Source of the DNA: Gordonia pseudamarae
GTDB taxonomy: Bacteria > Actinomycetota > Actinomycetes > Mycobacteriales > Mycobacteriaceae
Length of the DNA: 64,000 nucleotides
NCBI RefSeq assembly: GCF_025273675.1
Contig: NZ_CP045809.1
Location: forward strand, 1,860,001-1,924,000
Direction of reading: 5' to 3'
Below, in pieces: positions 30,238 to 38,600 of this stretch. How positions within the stretch are numbered: the first letter of the stretch is position 1; every line of letters starts with the position of its first letter. Made by a program: the position numbers and the translations under genes. The notes under the pieces were generated by a model that was not told the origin of the DNA, did no database searches, and was given only the letters and a program-made list of their open reading frames with translations.

Positions 30238-31695
30238 ATGAGCCCGGCATCGATGACCTTCGACGAGCGTTACGGTGCGGTCACCGCTCGTGACGGCCGG
30301 TTCGACGGGCAGTTCATCCTCGCAGTCCGCACCACCGGCATCTACTGCCGGCCCTCGTGCCCGGCACGCACACCGAAACCGTCGAATGTGGAGTTCTTCC
30401 CCACGAGTGCGGCCGCGCACGAGGCCGGTTACCGCGCCTGTAGGCGATGTCTGCCCGAGGCCGCACCGGGTTCGCCGGAATGGGATCTGCGCCACGACAC
30501 GGTAGGGCGGGCGATGCGGCTGATCGCCGACGGCGTCGTCGAACGTGACGGGGTGGGCGCCCTCGCCGCCCGGCTGGGATATTCGGTGCGGCACCTGAAC
30601 CGGATGCTCACCACCGAACTGGGCACCGGACCACTGGCACTGGCCCGCGCGCAGCGAGCTCACACCGCACGAATCCTGTTGACCGGCACCGATCTGGCGG
30701 TATCGGATATCGCGTTCGCGGCAGGGTTCGGCAGCATCCGGCAATGCAATGACACCATCCGGGAGATCTTCGCGATGACACCGACGCAGTTGCGGTCCCG
30801 AAGTCGCTCGGCGGCCACGACTCCCGGGGCGGTCGATCTGGTTCTGCCGGTTCGTCGGCCCTTCGATGCCCACGGGATCTTCCGGTGGATGGCCGACCGG
30901 TGCATCCCGGGCATGGAGGAGGCGAGTGCGGCGGGCTTCGCCCGTACCCTCCGGATGGCCGGCGGCACGGCGCGGTTCGAGGTGCGCGAGGACTCGGCGG
31001 GCCGACTGCGCCTGCGGGTCCACATCTGCGATCTGGCCGATCTCGGGCCGCTCGTCACCCGGGTACGCAGGATATTCGACCTCGACGCGGACCCGGTGGC
31101 CGTGGACCGCGCGCTCGGCGCGCACCCCGAGCTCGCATCGCTCGTGGCCGCCACCCCGGGGGTTCGGGTACCCGGGGCCGCCGATGCGCACGAGATGCTG
31201 ATCAGGGCGATGGTCGGGCAGCAGATCACCGTGGTGGCCGCCCGCATCGCGCTGACCCGGCTCGTGCGGGAACTCGGCGAGACCGTCGACGCGACCGACG
31301 GTGGCCCACATCTGCTGTTTCCGACGATGGCGGCGGTCGCCGAACACGGCCATGAGGTACTGCGCGGACCGGTCGCCCGGGTGCGGGCGATCACCGGGGT
31401 GGCCGCCGCCCTCGCCGGCGGCACCCTGACCCTGACCTCCGCCGACGACGGCGCCGAGCAGCGCGCCGAATTGCTCGCCAGAGCCGGGATAGGGCCGTGG
31501 ACCGCCGACTACGTCCGGATGCGGGTCCTCGGCGATCCCGACGTCCTGCTGCCCGGTGACAGTGCGGTCCGCGCGGGGGCGGGGGCCGTGGGCTTGCCGT
31601 CCGGTCCGCGAGAACTGACCCGGTGGTCGGTGCGTGTCGCACCGTGGCGCAGTTACCTCACCGCACACCTGTGGCGGGCGAACACACCGCCGTGA
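30238..31695 (+). CDS. alkA: Ada-AlkA fusion: methylphosphotriester sensor and 3-methyladenine glycosylase
   Basis: A 485-residue, three-part alkylation-response protein. Residues ~1-75 are the Ada zinc domain with Cys37, Cys41, Cys68 and Cys71 ([14 protein letters not shown]); Cys37 is the expected methyl acceptor. Residues ~85-185 are an AraC-type helix-turn-helix ([31 protein letters not shown]). From ~205 on is the AlkA glycosylase with helix-hairpin-helix [18 protein letters not shown] and the catalytic Asp in LLPGDSAVR. It lacks the Ada C-terminal methyltransferase, which is supplied by the separate ogt 82 nt downstream, as in M. tuberculosis. A start at the ATG 30238 is used; ATG 30253 (MTFDERYG) is equally likely. 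Confidence 0.93.
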   Translation: MSPASMTFDERYGAVTARDGRFDGQFILAVRTTGIYCRPSCPARTPKPSNVEFFPTSAAAHEAGYRACRRCLPEAAPGSPEWDLRHDTVGRAMRLIADGVVERDGVGALAARLGYSVRHLNRMLTTELGTGPLALARAQRAHTARILLTGTDLAVSDIAFAAGFGSIRQCNDTIREIFAMTPTQLRSRSRSAATTPGAVDLVLPVRRPFDAHGIFRWMADRCIPGMEEASAAGFARTLRMAGGTARFEVREDSAGRLRLRVHICDLADLGPLVTRVRRIFDLDADPVAVDRALGAHPELASLVAATPGVRVPGAADAHEMLIRAMVGQQITVVAARIALTRLVRELGETVDATDGGPHLLFPTMAAVAEHGHEVLRGPVARVRAITGVAAALAGGTLTLTSADDGAEQRAELLARAGIGPWTADYVRMRVLGDPDVLLPGDSAVRAGAGAVGLPSGPRELTRWSVRVAPWRSYLTAHLWRANTPP

Positions 31696-31777
31696 CCCGT
31701 CTGCCCCGGTGCGCGGCATAGACATAGACACCCGACATAGACATCGACAGAAATAACAATTGTGACGAGGGAGATCA

Positions 31778-32293
31778 ATGACCGGCAGCAGCAGCAAGCA
31801 GGGAACGGTGCAGACCGTCGACACCCCCGACGGACCGTTCACACTGGTCGTCGACGACGAGGGCCGGGTCCTGGGATCGGGGTGGACCACCGACCGGCAG
31901 GCTGTGCTCGACCGTATCCACCGGGACATCAGGCCGGGCGCGGTACGTGAGGGGGTGACCGGTGCCGCGGACGATGTGGCCGCCTACTATGCGGGCGATG
32001 TCGCCGCCGCGATGGCGACGCCGGTCGCGCAGCGGGGGACGCAGCTTCAGCTGCGCGGGTGGGCGGCACTGCGTTCGATTCCGCCCGGGCAGCCGCTGAG
32101 CTACACCGAGTTCGCGGCGGTCGTCGGCAACCCGGGAGCGGTGCGCGCGGCGGCGTCGATCTGTGCCCGCAACGCGCCCGCGTTGTTCGTTCCCTGTCAT
32201 CGGGTGCTGCGCAGCGACGGCACGCTCGGCGGCTTCGCGTGGGGGACCCAGGTCAAGGATTCTCTGTTGCGGCGTGAACACGAGATCGGTTGA
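31778..32293 (+). CDS. ogt: Methylated-DNA-protein-cysteine methyltransferase
   Basis: A 171-residue suicide repair protein for O6-methylguanine. The acceptor cysteine is in FVPCHRVLRSDGTLGGFAWG, the Arg finger region is NPGAVRAAASICARNAP and the DNA-binding helix is LSYTEFAAVVG. GAGGGAGA gives a good ribosome-binding site. The 82-nt gap after ada-alkA holds two copies of GACATAGACA; whether ada and ogt are cotranscribed is unclear. Confidence 0.95.
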   Translation: MTGSSSKQGTVQTVDTPDGPFTLVVDDEGRVLGSGWTTDRQAVLDRIHRDIRPGAVREGVTGAADDVAAYYAGDVAAAMATPVAQRGTQLQLRGWAALRSIPPGQPLSYTEFAAVVGNPGAVRAAASICARNAPALFVPCHRVLRSDGTLGGFAWGTQVKDSLLRREHEIG

Positions 32294-32376
32294 TGAGGTT
32301 GAATGCTTGTGAGCAACAATGTTCGTGACCAGCACGGGCAGCATCGGCGAACCGGACCGGCGGGAGGCGGCGAACA

Positions 32377-33150
32377 GTGGCACCGCGCAAGCTCCGCCCC
32401 GGCGTCCGCATCGACGACCTCGTCCGCGTCGACGACCCCGATGATCCCGACGCCACCGAAACCTATTGGGGCCGTGCGTGGATGCATGTCACCAAGCACA
32501 ATCCCGACGAACCGTACCGGATTGCCAACGAACTGATCTGCGGTCGGCTCGCCGCCGCGCTCGGTCTGCCGGTTCTGCCGGGCGAGGTGGCCCGCGACCG
32601 GAACGGAACCATCTACTGGGCCGTTCCCGGGGTGCGATCGGACGGCGGAACCTCGGCGCCCCCGTCGAGTACCCACGACATCGCCATCGCCCAGCCGCAG
32701 GTGGTGGCCGGGATGATCGTCTTCGACGCGTGGGTCAACAACACCGGCCGGCACGCCGAGAGCGTGCTGTACGACGAGCGGCTCGGCATCTGGCTGGTCG
32801 ACCACGGGTATTCACTCGCCCGGCCGCGGGGGCACGCGTTTGCCGAGAAGCCCGACGACGAGGCGCTCATTCCGCTGCGCGGGCATGAGTTCGCCGACGA
32901 GGCCATCGACAAGGAACTGCTGCGGTTCTGGGAACAACGCGTGCAGGCGGTGTCGGCGCATGTGATCGGCCGGCCGCTGCTCGAAGCGAATCAACGCGGA
33001 CTGATCACGCAGCGACAACAGTCGTGGCTGGCGAAATATCTGCTGGCGCGCCGCGATCGGATCGTGAGTCTGGTGCCGTCGGCCGATACCCCCGCCGAAC
33101 CCGAGTTCACCCGGCCCGTGCTGCGGATCGTCCCCGACACACTGTTCTAG
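32377..33150 (+). CDS. HipA-like kinase-domain protein
   Basis: A 257-residue protein with features of the stand-alone HipA-like kinase family. The catalytic-loop segment FDAWVNNTGRHAESVLYD and the metal-binding segment WLVDHGYSLARP occupy the places of HxDxxxxN and DFG. An upstream Lys in WMHVTKHNPDEPYRIANELICGRLA may bind ATP. The usual catalytic Asp of the HRD motif is replaced here by a Trp-Val-Asn-Asn context, so activity should not be assumed. It starts with GTG behind GGGAGG and is followed 8 nt later by a small DUF3037-like gene; the two form a module. It is not a classic HipBA toxin-antitoxin pair, as no HipB-type DNA-binding protein is adjacent. Confidence 0.75.
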   Translation: MAPRKLRPGVRIDDLVRVDDPDDPDATETYWGRAWMHVTKHNPDEPYRIANELICGRLAAALGLPVLPGEVARDRNGTIYWAVPGVRSDGGTSAPPSSTHDIAIAQPQVVAGMIVFDAWVNNTGRHAESVLYDERLGIWLVDHGYSLARPRGHAFAEKPDDEALIPLRGHEFADEAIDKELLRFWEQRVQAVSAHVIGRPLLEANQRGLITQRQQSWLAKYLLARRDRIVSLVPSADTPAEPEFTRPVLRIVPDTLF

Positions 33151-33158
33151 GAGCCGCC

Positions 33159-33581
33159 ATGACGCAGATGGAATTTCCTCGGGTCGTGACCTGGTATCTC
33201 GTTCAGTACACACCCGACATGCGCCGCCGCGAACCCCGCAACGTCGGCCTCGTCGCCACCGACGGAGCGGGCTGGGTGGTGCGGATGGTCGGTGTGGACC
33301 CGCCTGGTACGAGCGGTGCGGGGACGATCGGTGTGGGGACGATTCAGGCAGGGGCGCTGCGCCGGCTCGGCCTGACCAAACCCGACTACGAACCGTGGGT
33401 GCGGTACTACACCGAGACCCTGGGCGAGGGGGGCATCGAGCGGGTGATCGCATCGCAGCGCCGGCGCCCCACCGAGTTCCGGGTGATCGCCGGCGGCGAG
33501 GAGGAGCTTCGGGGGAGCCTTGGCGCGCATGCGGATTCGCTGTTCGCCGAACTGGTTGCCGACGGTCTGCACGCGGTCTGA
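33159..33581 (+). CDS. DUF3037-like protein, partner of the HipA-like kinase
   Basis: A 140-residue protein. The opening VVTWYLVQYTPDMRRREPRNVGLVATDG follows the DUF3037 pattern of an aromatic YxxxQYxPD strand, a charged loop and N-hG-V. The remainder is charged with no membrane segment. The ATG at 33159 is 8 nt after the kinase stop with GGAG just upstream; the longer frame from 33024 lies inside the kinase gene. DUF3037 genes commonly pair with HipA-like kinases, so it may be substrate, regulator or antitoxin-like partner. The role is unproven. Confidence 0.75.
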   Translation: MTQMEFPRVVTWYLVQYTPDMRRREPRNVGLVATDGAGWVVRMVGVDPPGTSGAGTIGVGTIQAGALRRLGLTKPDYEPWVRYYTETLGEGGIERVIASQRRRPTEFRVIAGGEEELRGSLGAHADSLFAELVADGLHAV

Positions 33582-33761
33582 GCACCGGGCCCGACACCCT
33601 GCCACACCATCTCTTGTCGGGTTCGTCCGATATCGGCGCGGCCGCTGGCATCCGATGCGTCCGGCGTGTCGTTCGGCGGTGGTGGGTTCGGGGCCGGGCC
33701 GGGCGACAAGTCGTTTGTTCGGGGCCTTCTGCCAGTCCGTTCGCACTGTTAACCTCACAAG

Positions 33762-33780
33762 TTAGGTCTGCCTAACCTAG
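33762..33780 (+). promoter_or_regulatory. IdeR/DtxR-type iron box
   Basis: The 19-bp site TTAGGTCTGCCTAACCTAG matches the IdeR consensus TTAGGTTAGGCTAACCTAA at 15 of 19 positions, with the 3' half nearly perfect. It lies 15 nt upstream of the ABC-transporter start codon, where a bound repressor would block transcription. It predicts repression when Fe(II) is plentiful. Confidence 0.82.
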
Positions 33781-33795
33781 CGAAAGGGGTGTGTG

Positions 33796-34809
33796 ATGAT
33801 AGTGGAAGCGACCGGTCTGACCAAGACCTTCGCCTCGCGCACAGCGCCGGTAGAAGCGTTGCGCGGGATAGACCTGAGCGTTGCCGAGGGGGAGATCCTG
33901 GGGCTGCTGGGCCCCAACGGAGCGGGCAAGACAACCACGATCAACGTGCTCACCACGTTGCTTCGGCCCGACTCCGGGCAGGCGCGCGTCGCCGGCATCG
34001 ATGTACTGGCCGATCCCGCCGCGGTCCGGCCGCTGATCGGGTTGACGGGTCAGTTCGCCGCACTCGACGAGCAACTGACAGCCCGCGAGAACCTGGTGCT
34101 GTTCGGCCGCCTGTTCAAATTGGGTACCGAACGCGCCAAGGAACGGGCGGCGCAACTGCTCGACCAGTTCGACCTCGCCGACGCCGCTGACCGCCGCACC
34201 GTCACCTTCTCCGGCGGTATGCGCCGACGGCTCGACCTGGCGGCGTCGATGATCGGCGACCCGAAGGTGCTGTTTCTCGACGAGCCGACCACCGGCCTCG
34301 ACCCGCGAAGCCGGAACATGCTGTGGGAGATCGTGCAACGCCTGCGGGCCGACGGCATGACCATCATCCTCACCACCCAGTATCTGGCGGAGGCGGACGA
34401 GTTGGCCGACCGCATCGTGGTGATCGATCACGGATCGGTGATCGCCGAGGGAACCCCCGGCAAACTCAAGGAACTCGTCGGCGGATCGGTGTGCGAGGTG
34501 TCGATCACCGGCCCCGACCACGCCCGTGTGGTGCGGGCACTGGAAACACGGTGGACGGTCACGCACACGCCCGGCACCGTCAGCGTCCCGGCCCAGGGGC
34601 CGCAAACGTTGTTCGATGTGGTGCGCCTGCTCGACACGCATTCGGTGATCCCCGAGGACATCGGACTGCGTCACCCCACCCTCGACGACGTGTTCCTGGC
34701 CCTGACCGGAGACGTCGCCGGTGACGGCGAACCGGGGAGCGATCACGCCGACCGTGAGGGCGCGGACAGCGCACACGCGGATGCCGGCGACGCGGGGGCG
34801 CGGCGATGA
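33796..34809 (+). CDS. ABC exporter ATP-binding protein, DrrA-like, behind an iron box
   Basis: A 337-residue ATPase. Walker A is LLGPNGAGKTTTINVL, the signature FSGGMRRRLDLA, Walker B VLFLDEPTTGLDP, and the C-terminal DrrA-type extension follows residue ~235. It belongs to the DrrA/daunorubicin-resistance group that pairs with two membrane proteins, as here. The ATG at 33796 is favoured over the GTG at 33793 by the spacing from GAAAGGGG. An Ala/Asp/Glu-rich tail ends the protein. The IdeR box upstream suggests a role in iron stress, perhaps siderophore or metabolite export. Confidence 0.9.
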   Translation: MIVEATGLTKTFASRTAPVEALRGIDLSVAEGEILGLLGPNGAGKTTTINVLTTLLRPDSGQARVAGIDVLADPAAVRPLIGLTGQFAALDEQLTARENLVLFGRLFKLGTERAKERAAQLLDQFDLADAADRRTVTFSGGMRRRLDLAASMIGDPKVLFLDEPTTGLDPRSRNMLWEIVQRLRADGMTIILTTQYLAEADELADRIVVIDHGSVIAEGTPGKLKELVGGSVCEVSITGPDHARVVRALETRWTVTHTPGTVSVPAQGPQTLFDVVRLLDTHSVIPEDIGLRHPTLDDVFLALTGDVAGDGEPGSDHADREGADSAHADAGDAGARR

Positions 34810-35621
34810 CGACGGCAACCGCCGGGGAGAGCCGGACCGCCGAACGCACCACCCCGCAGCCGTCGCTGGTTACCGACTCGCTGGCGCTGGCGGGCCGGCA
34901 CCTGCGGATGATGTCGCGCAGACCGGCCTCCATCGTCGGAGCGCTCGTGCTGCCGGTGATCTTCGCGGTGCTGTTCCTCACCGTATTCGGGCGGGTGATG
35001 GACCGTGCCGGCATCGACTACGCACAGTTCATGGTGCCCGCGATCGTGTTGCAGTCGGTGTTCTTCTCCGGCATGTCCATTTCGATCTGGGCCGCCGAGG
35101 ACGCGACGTCGGGGATGATCGGCCGACTGCGGTCGATGCCCATCGCGCGGATGGCGCCCGCCATGGCGCTGCTGATCGGCGAGACGATCCGCACCGTCAT
35201 CGGTTCGCTGGTGCTCATCGTGGTGGGCTACATCGCCGGATTCCGTTTCGAGACAGGAATTGTCGGGTTCCTCGGATTCGTGGGACTGGTTGTGTGCGCG
35301 ACATTCGCGATCTGTCTGCCGTACCTGGTACTGGGTTACGGGCTCGGGAAGACCGAACCGGTGCAGGCCATCGGCAACCTGGTCTACTTTCCGTTGCTGC
35401 TGGTGTCGACGCTTTTTGTGCCCGCGCAGGCATATCCGGACTGGATGCGCCCGATCGTGGAGAATCAGCCGATCTCCCGGATCGGTGAGGCCCTGCGCGC
35501 GGCATCGACGCTCGGTATGGAGAACACCACCTCGACGGTGCTGATCGCGCTGGCCTGGTGTGCGGTCCTGACCGCGGTGTTCGCCGCATTCGTGCCCCGG
35601 GCCTTCGGAAAGGTGGGTTGA
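34806..35621 (+). CDS. ABC-2 type permease, DrrB-like, first subunit
   Basis: A 271-residue membrane protein with six predicted helices. It has the ABC-2 elements RPASIVGALVLPVIFAVLF and the cytoplasmic loop WAAEDATSGMIGRLRSMPIARMAPAMALLIGE, which contacts the ATPase. The ATG at 34806 overlaps the ATPase stop as ATGA. With the second permease 4 nt later it forms the membrane pair of the exporter. Confidence 0.9.
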   Translation: MTTATAGESRTAERTTPQPSLVTDSLALAGRHLRMMSRRPASIVGALVLPVIFAVLFLTVFGRVMDRAGIDYAQFMVPAIVLQSVFFSGMSISIWAAEDATSGMIGRLRSMPIARMAPAMALLIGETIRTVIGSLVLIVVGYIAGFRFETGIVGFLGFVGLVVCATFAICLPYLVLGYGLGKTEPVQAIGNLVYFPLLLVSTLFVPAQAYPDWMRPIVENQPISRIGEALRAASTLGMENTTSTVLIALAWCAVLTAVFAAFVPRAFGKVG

Positions 35622-35625
35622 GACG

Positions 35626-36381
35626 ATGACCACGGATGTACGGGTGATGACCCGACGCGGCCTGATCCTGATGCTGCGATCACCGATGACCGTCGCGATG
35701 GCCGCGATCATGCCGATCATTCTGCTCACCCTGATGTCGGTGTCGTTCGGCAAGATGGTCCTGCCCGGTGCGAGCGTCGGCGAGTACGTGCAGTACGCCG
35801 CACCCGTTTTCACCGTCATGGGTGTGGTATTCGGGGCGCTGTCGACGGCCATCGCCACTCAACAGGACCGGACCTCGGGGTTCGACGACAGACTCCGCGT
35901 CTCGCCGGTCTCGGCGGTCGCCCCGTTCGCCGGACGGATCTTCGCCGACGCCGCACGCAATATCGGGTCCGTGGTGGTGGTGACCGCGGTGGCGGTGGCC
36001 ATGGGCTTCCGCTTCGAGGCCGGGTTGTCCGGAGCCGTGCTCTACTTCGTGTTGCCGGTGATCTTCGGTTTCGGGATCGCCTGGATGATGGTGGCGATCG
36101 CCACCTACGTCGATTCCGCCGAGACGGCGGTCTCGAGCACCAATGCGCTGCTGTTGCTGCTGTCGTTCCTGTCAACCGGATTCGTCACGCTGCACGACCT
36201 GCCCGGCTGGGCGCAGCCGATCGCTTCCGCCAATCCGATATCGCATGTGGCACAAGCGATGCGCGGTGCCTCCTCGGGGGGTGACTACGCCGGTGACGTT
36301 GTCGTCACCATCGTGTGGGCCATCGGCCTGACCCTGGTGTGCGGCCTTCTCGCCGTTCGCGGTTACCGTCGTCGTCCATAG
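35626..36381 (+). CDS. ABC-2 type permease, DrrC-like, second subunit
   Basis: A 251-residue six-helix permease similar in layout to the preceding one. The intracellular coupling segment is ATQQDRTSGFDDRLRVSPVSAVAPFAGRIFADAARN. Two homologous permeases plus one ATPase make the DrrABC arrangement. The strong hairpin at 36423-36455 ends the operon. Confidence 0.9.
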   Translation: MTTDVRVMTRRGLILMLRSPMTVAMAAIMPIILLTLMSVSFGKMVLPGASVGEYVQYAAPVFTVMGVVFGALSTAIATQQDRTSGFDDRLRVSPVSAVAPFAGRIFADAARNIGSVVVVTAVAVAMGFRFEAGLSGAVLYFVLPVIFGFGIAWMMVAIATYVDSAETAVSSTNALLLLLSFLSTGFVTLHDLPGWAQPIASANPISHVAQAMRGASSGGDYAGDVVVTIVWAIGLTLVCGLLAVRGYRRRP

Positions 36382-36422
36382 GTGTGGCCTGAGTATCCTC
36401 TTCGAGGACCGATGCCGATAAA

Positions 36423-36455
36423 GAATCCCGGAATGCCGATGGCATTCCGGGATTC
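36423..36455. terminator. Bidirectional hairpin terminator
   Basis: The arms GAATCCCGGAATGCC and GGCATTCCGGGATTC form a perfect 15-bp stem with a three-base loop (GAT). It lies between the convergent exporter operon and the large secreted-protein gene and could serve both. No T-run follows on the plus strand. Confidence 0.85.
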
Positions 36456-36482
36456 CTGTCAGCTATCGAGGATCAGTGACGA

Positions 36483-38336
36483 TCAGGGGTGAACCCACGG
36501 CGGCAGATCATCGTCGGGGTTGGCCTTCTTCTTCGGAGTGGTGGTCGCGGCGGGTGCGGACCCGTCCTCGTCCGAAGCCGGCTTCGTGGTGGTGGTGGAG
36601 CTGGCGCGCTTGGTGGTGCCGGTGCGCTCCTCGTCGGCCTTCTCCTTGTTCTTGGCGATGTTCTCCTCGGCCTCGTCCGTGCGCTTGTGCGCCTCGGCGC
36701 CCAGACCCGAGCCGGTGGTGTCGTCGTCGGTGAAGCACATCGAACGAACCACGTTGTGGTAGGTGACCAAACCGTAGGTCAGCGGCAGGGTGGCAATCGT
36801 GGAGATGGTGCGGAAGGGGTCGAACTCCCAGGCTGGAGTACGCGGCAGCAGCCCTGACATCGTTGCGGCCTGACCGACATTCCGGAACAGCCACACAGAC
36901 AGCGCGTAGGTGTAATACACGCCGGTAAGGGATTTGGTGACGGTCAGCTTTGACAGTGGCACCTGCTGGCCGAGATTGTCGCCCTGCCCCGCGTTGTGGC
37001 CGAGGCCGAGCAGGACGTCGAGCCCCGCACCACCGAGGAACGGGATGAAGTTGCCGATCGTCGAGATCGCCGTCTCCGTGCCGGTGAAGTCCTGCTTGTC
37101 GGCGGGGATCAGGTTGTGCGGGATGTAGGAGCTGCGCAGGATGCCCTGAATCTGGCGGCCCTGTGCCGCGACGCGATTGCGGGCGGCGGCGTTCGGAGCG
37201 GACTCCTTGGCCTGGCGGATGGTGCGTTCGGTGATCTCGCCGAGGGTGTTGGCGCCCACCGGCCGGCAGCTGTTGTTGTCGGCCAGTGCCAGTTGCTTGG
37301 CGGTGCTGGTGATGATCGCCGGGAGCGGGATGTTGTAACGGATATGCTCGTGAGCCTTGCCCGCGTTCTCCTTCTGCTCCTCGGTGACCCGGGACACGCA
37401 CTGATTGAGCAGGGCATTGGTTGTCTGATTGAACAGAATATTCAACCCGGCATTGCCACCGGCGAAGAGGATATTCAGCAGAGTGTTGTAGCTTATGAAG
37501 CCTGCCAGGGCCGAGAGCGGGGTCCCGGTGAGCGGGCTGGTGGATTCGCTTACGGTGCCAGTATCGGGATCGGTGATCTGGCGTCCGTCACCGATGACCG
37601 GCGCGACGCCGATGGCGAACTGGATCGGCGACAGGACACCGACGAAGAAGTACAGCCACGCGGTCTCCACGGCCTGGCTCAACGTGATGTTGGCAACCGG
37701 GATGGCGTCGTTCTTCTTGCCGTCGCGGATCTTGAGCAGCTGACTGACGATGTACTGCGAGATCGGCGTCTTGTATTTGGTCGACGGATCGCGGTTGTCG
37801 GCGCCGAGGGTCAGCGGGTTGTCGGTGAGCGACAGCGTCGAGACGGTGATGTTCCTGAGGCTGCGCTGCAGGCCCTTCTGGTTCTGCTTGAGCGCTGCCT
37901 GTGCGGCCGGCGGCAACGACGGGCGCAGCGACTCGTAGATGGAGTCGAACACCACGCTCAGGGTGGTGAACTCGGCGCTGACGCAGGTGGTGTCCTCGTT
38001 CTTGGTCTCAGCGCTCTGGCGCAGCATCGGCCGCTGCTGCTTGGCGATGCGTTCCTGCCGGTGCTCGTAGGTTTCGGTGCGCGGGTTGTATCGCGGCGCC
38101 TTCTTCTTGGCATACGGCGAGACCAGCGGCTTGGGGGCGACGGCGGTGTTCGAGCTCGTGGTGTTCGAGCTCGTGGTGCCGGCGACGGGCGAGACGACGG
38201 GGGAGTCACTGATCACCGCTGCCGAACCGTTGGCGGTCGCGGTGACCGCCGCGAAGCTCGCCAGCGTGGCGACGGCAGTTGCCCGCACGATCACACGCTT
38301 TGTCTGACCCGAATTTCCGACACGCGCTGACTGCAC
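36483..38336 (-). CDS. Large secreted or membrane-associated protein of unknown function
   Basis: A 617-residue protein with a signal-like start (VIVRATAVATLASFAAVTATA, near residues 15-37), then a low-complexity Ser/Asn/Thr/Pro tract and a Lys-rich segment. The central 400 residues have several moderately hydrophobic stretches (WLYFFVGVLSPIQFAIGVAPVIG; FIPFLGGAGLDVLLGLGHNAG). The C-terminus is a charged, Lys/Glu and Thr-rich tail ending DDDLPPWVHP. Four cysteines (TTCVSAEF, LNQCVSR, NNSCRPVG and SMCFTDDD) could make two disulfides. I recognise no family. The GTG at 38336 is the only start before the signal region apart from a GTG near residue 16. It is divergent from the methyltransferase gene. 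Confidence 0.75.
   Translation of the reverse strand: MQSARVGNSGQTKRVIVRATAVATLASFAAVTATANGSAAVISDSPVVSPVAGTTSSNTTSSNTAVAPKPLVSPYAKKKAPRYNPRTETYEHRQERIAKQQRPMLRQSAETKNEDTTCVSAEFTTLSVVFDSIYESLRPSLPPAAQAALKQNQKGLQRSLRNITVSTLSLTDNPLTLGADNRDPSTKYKTPISQYIVSQLLKIRDGKKNDAIPVANITLSQAVETAWLYFFVGVLSPIQFAIGVAPVIGDGRQITDPDTGTVSESTSPLTGTPLSALAGFISYNTLLNILFAGGNAGLNILFNQTTNALLNQCVSRVTEEQKENAGKAHEHIRYNIPLPAIITSTAKQLALADNNSCRPVGANTLGEITERTIRQAKESAPNAAARNRVAAQGRQIQGILRSSYIPHNLIPADKQDFTGTETAISTIGNFIPFLGGAGLDVLLGLGHNAGQGDNLGQQVPLSKLTVTKSLTGVYYTYALSVWLFRNVGQAATMSGLLPRTPAWEFDPFRTISTIATLPLTYGLVTYHNVVRSMCFTDDDTTGSGLGAEAHKRTDEAEENIAKNKEKADEERTGTTKRASSTTTTKPASDEDGSAPAATTTPKKKANPDDDLPPWVHP
38146..38175 (-). repeat. Two 15-bp tandem repeats in the secreted-protein gene
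   Basis: Two exact copies of the 15-bp unit GTGTTCGAGCTCGTG encode part of the SSNTTSSNT tract after the signal peptide. Each contains the palindrome GAGCTC. It is an in-frame low-complexity expansion. Confidence 0.9.
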
Positions 38337-38600
38337 AGTTGCGCCCTACGCTTTCCATCGACTTTCCTGGCCCCCGCGAACATCGGGTGCCTATTTCGAG
38401 ACGGACGTTAGCATACCCTGAGTAAATCCCAAGACCGTCGGTAGAAGTGACGTGGCTAACAATCGATACTGGTGTTGCTGATGATAAACAAAGTTGCTGA
38501 TGTTGCTGTTGGGATTCTGATCAGGAGCCTCAGGCGCCGTCCGGGTCGCACCGGTCACCGCCCCCGTCGCGACACGCGGTGAGCCGCGCGGCCGATACTG

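Noticed and set aside
30109..31929. A 606-residue minus-strand frame over ada-alkA
   Set aside because: It is antisense to a gene with complete Ada and AlkA motifs; the composition is typical of a shadow frame.
36996..38330. A 444-residue plus-strand frame opposite the large secreted-protein gene
   Set aside because: The minus-strand frame has a signal peptide and hydrophobic/hydrophilic segmentation. The plus-strand frame is Arg/Gly/Asp-rich without structure.
38474..38502. Two copies of GTTGCTGATG upstream of the secreted-protein gene as a regulator site
   Set aside because: Short direct repeats in AT-richer promoter DNA, not palindromic, with no context to support a binding protein.
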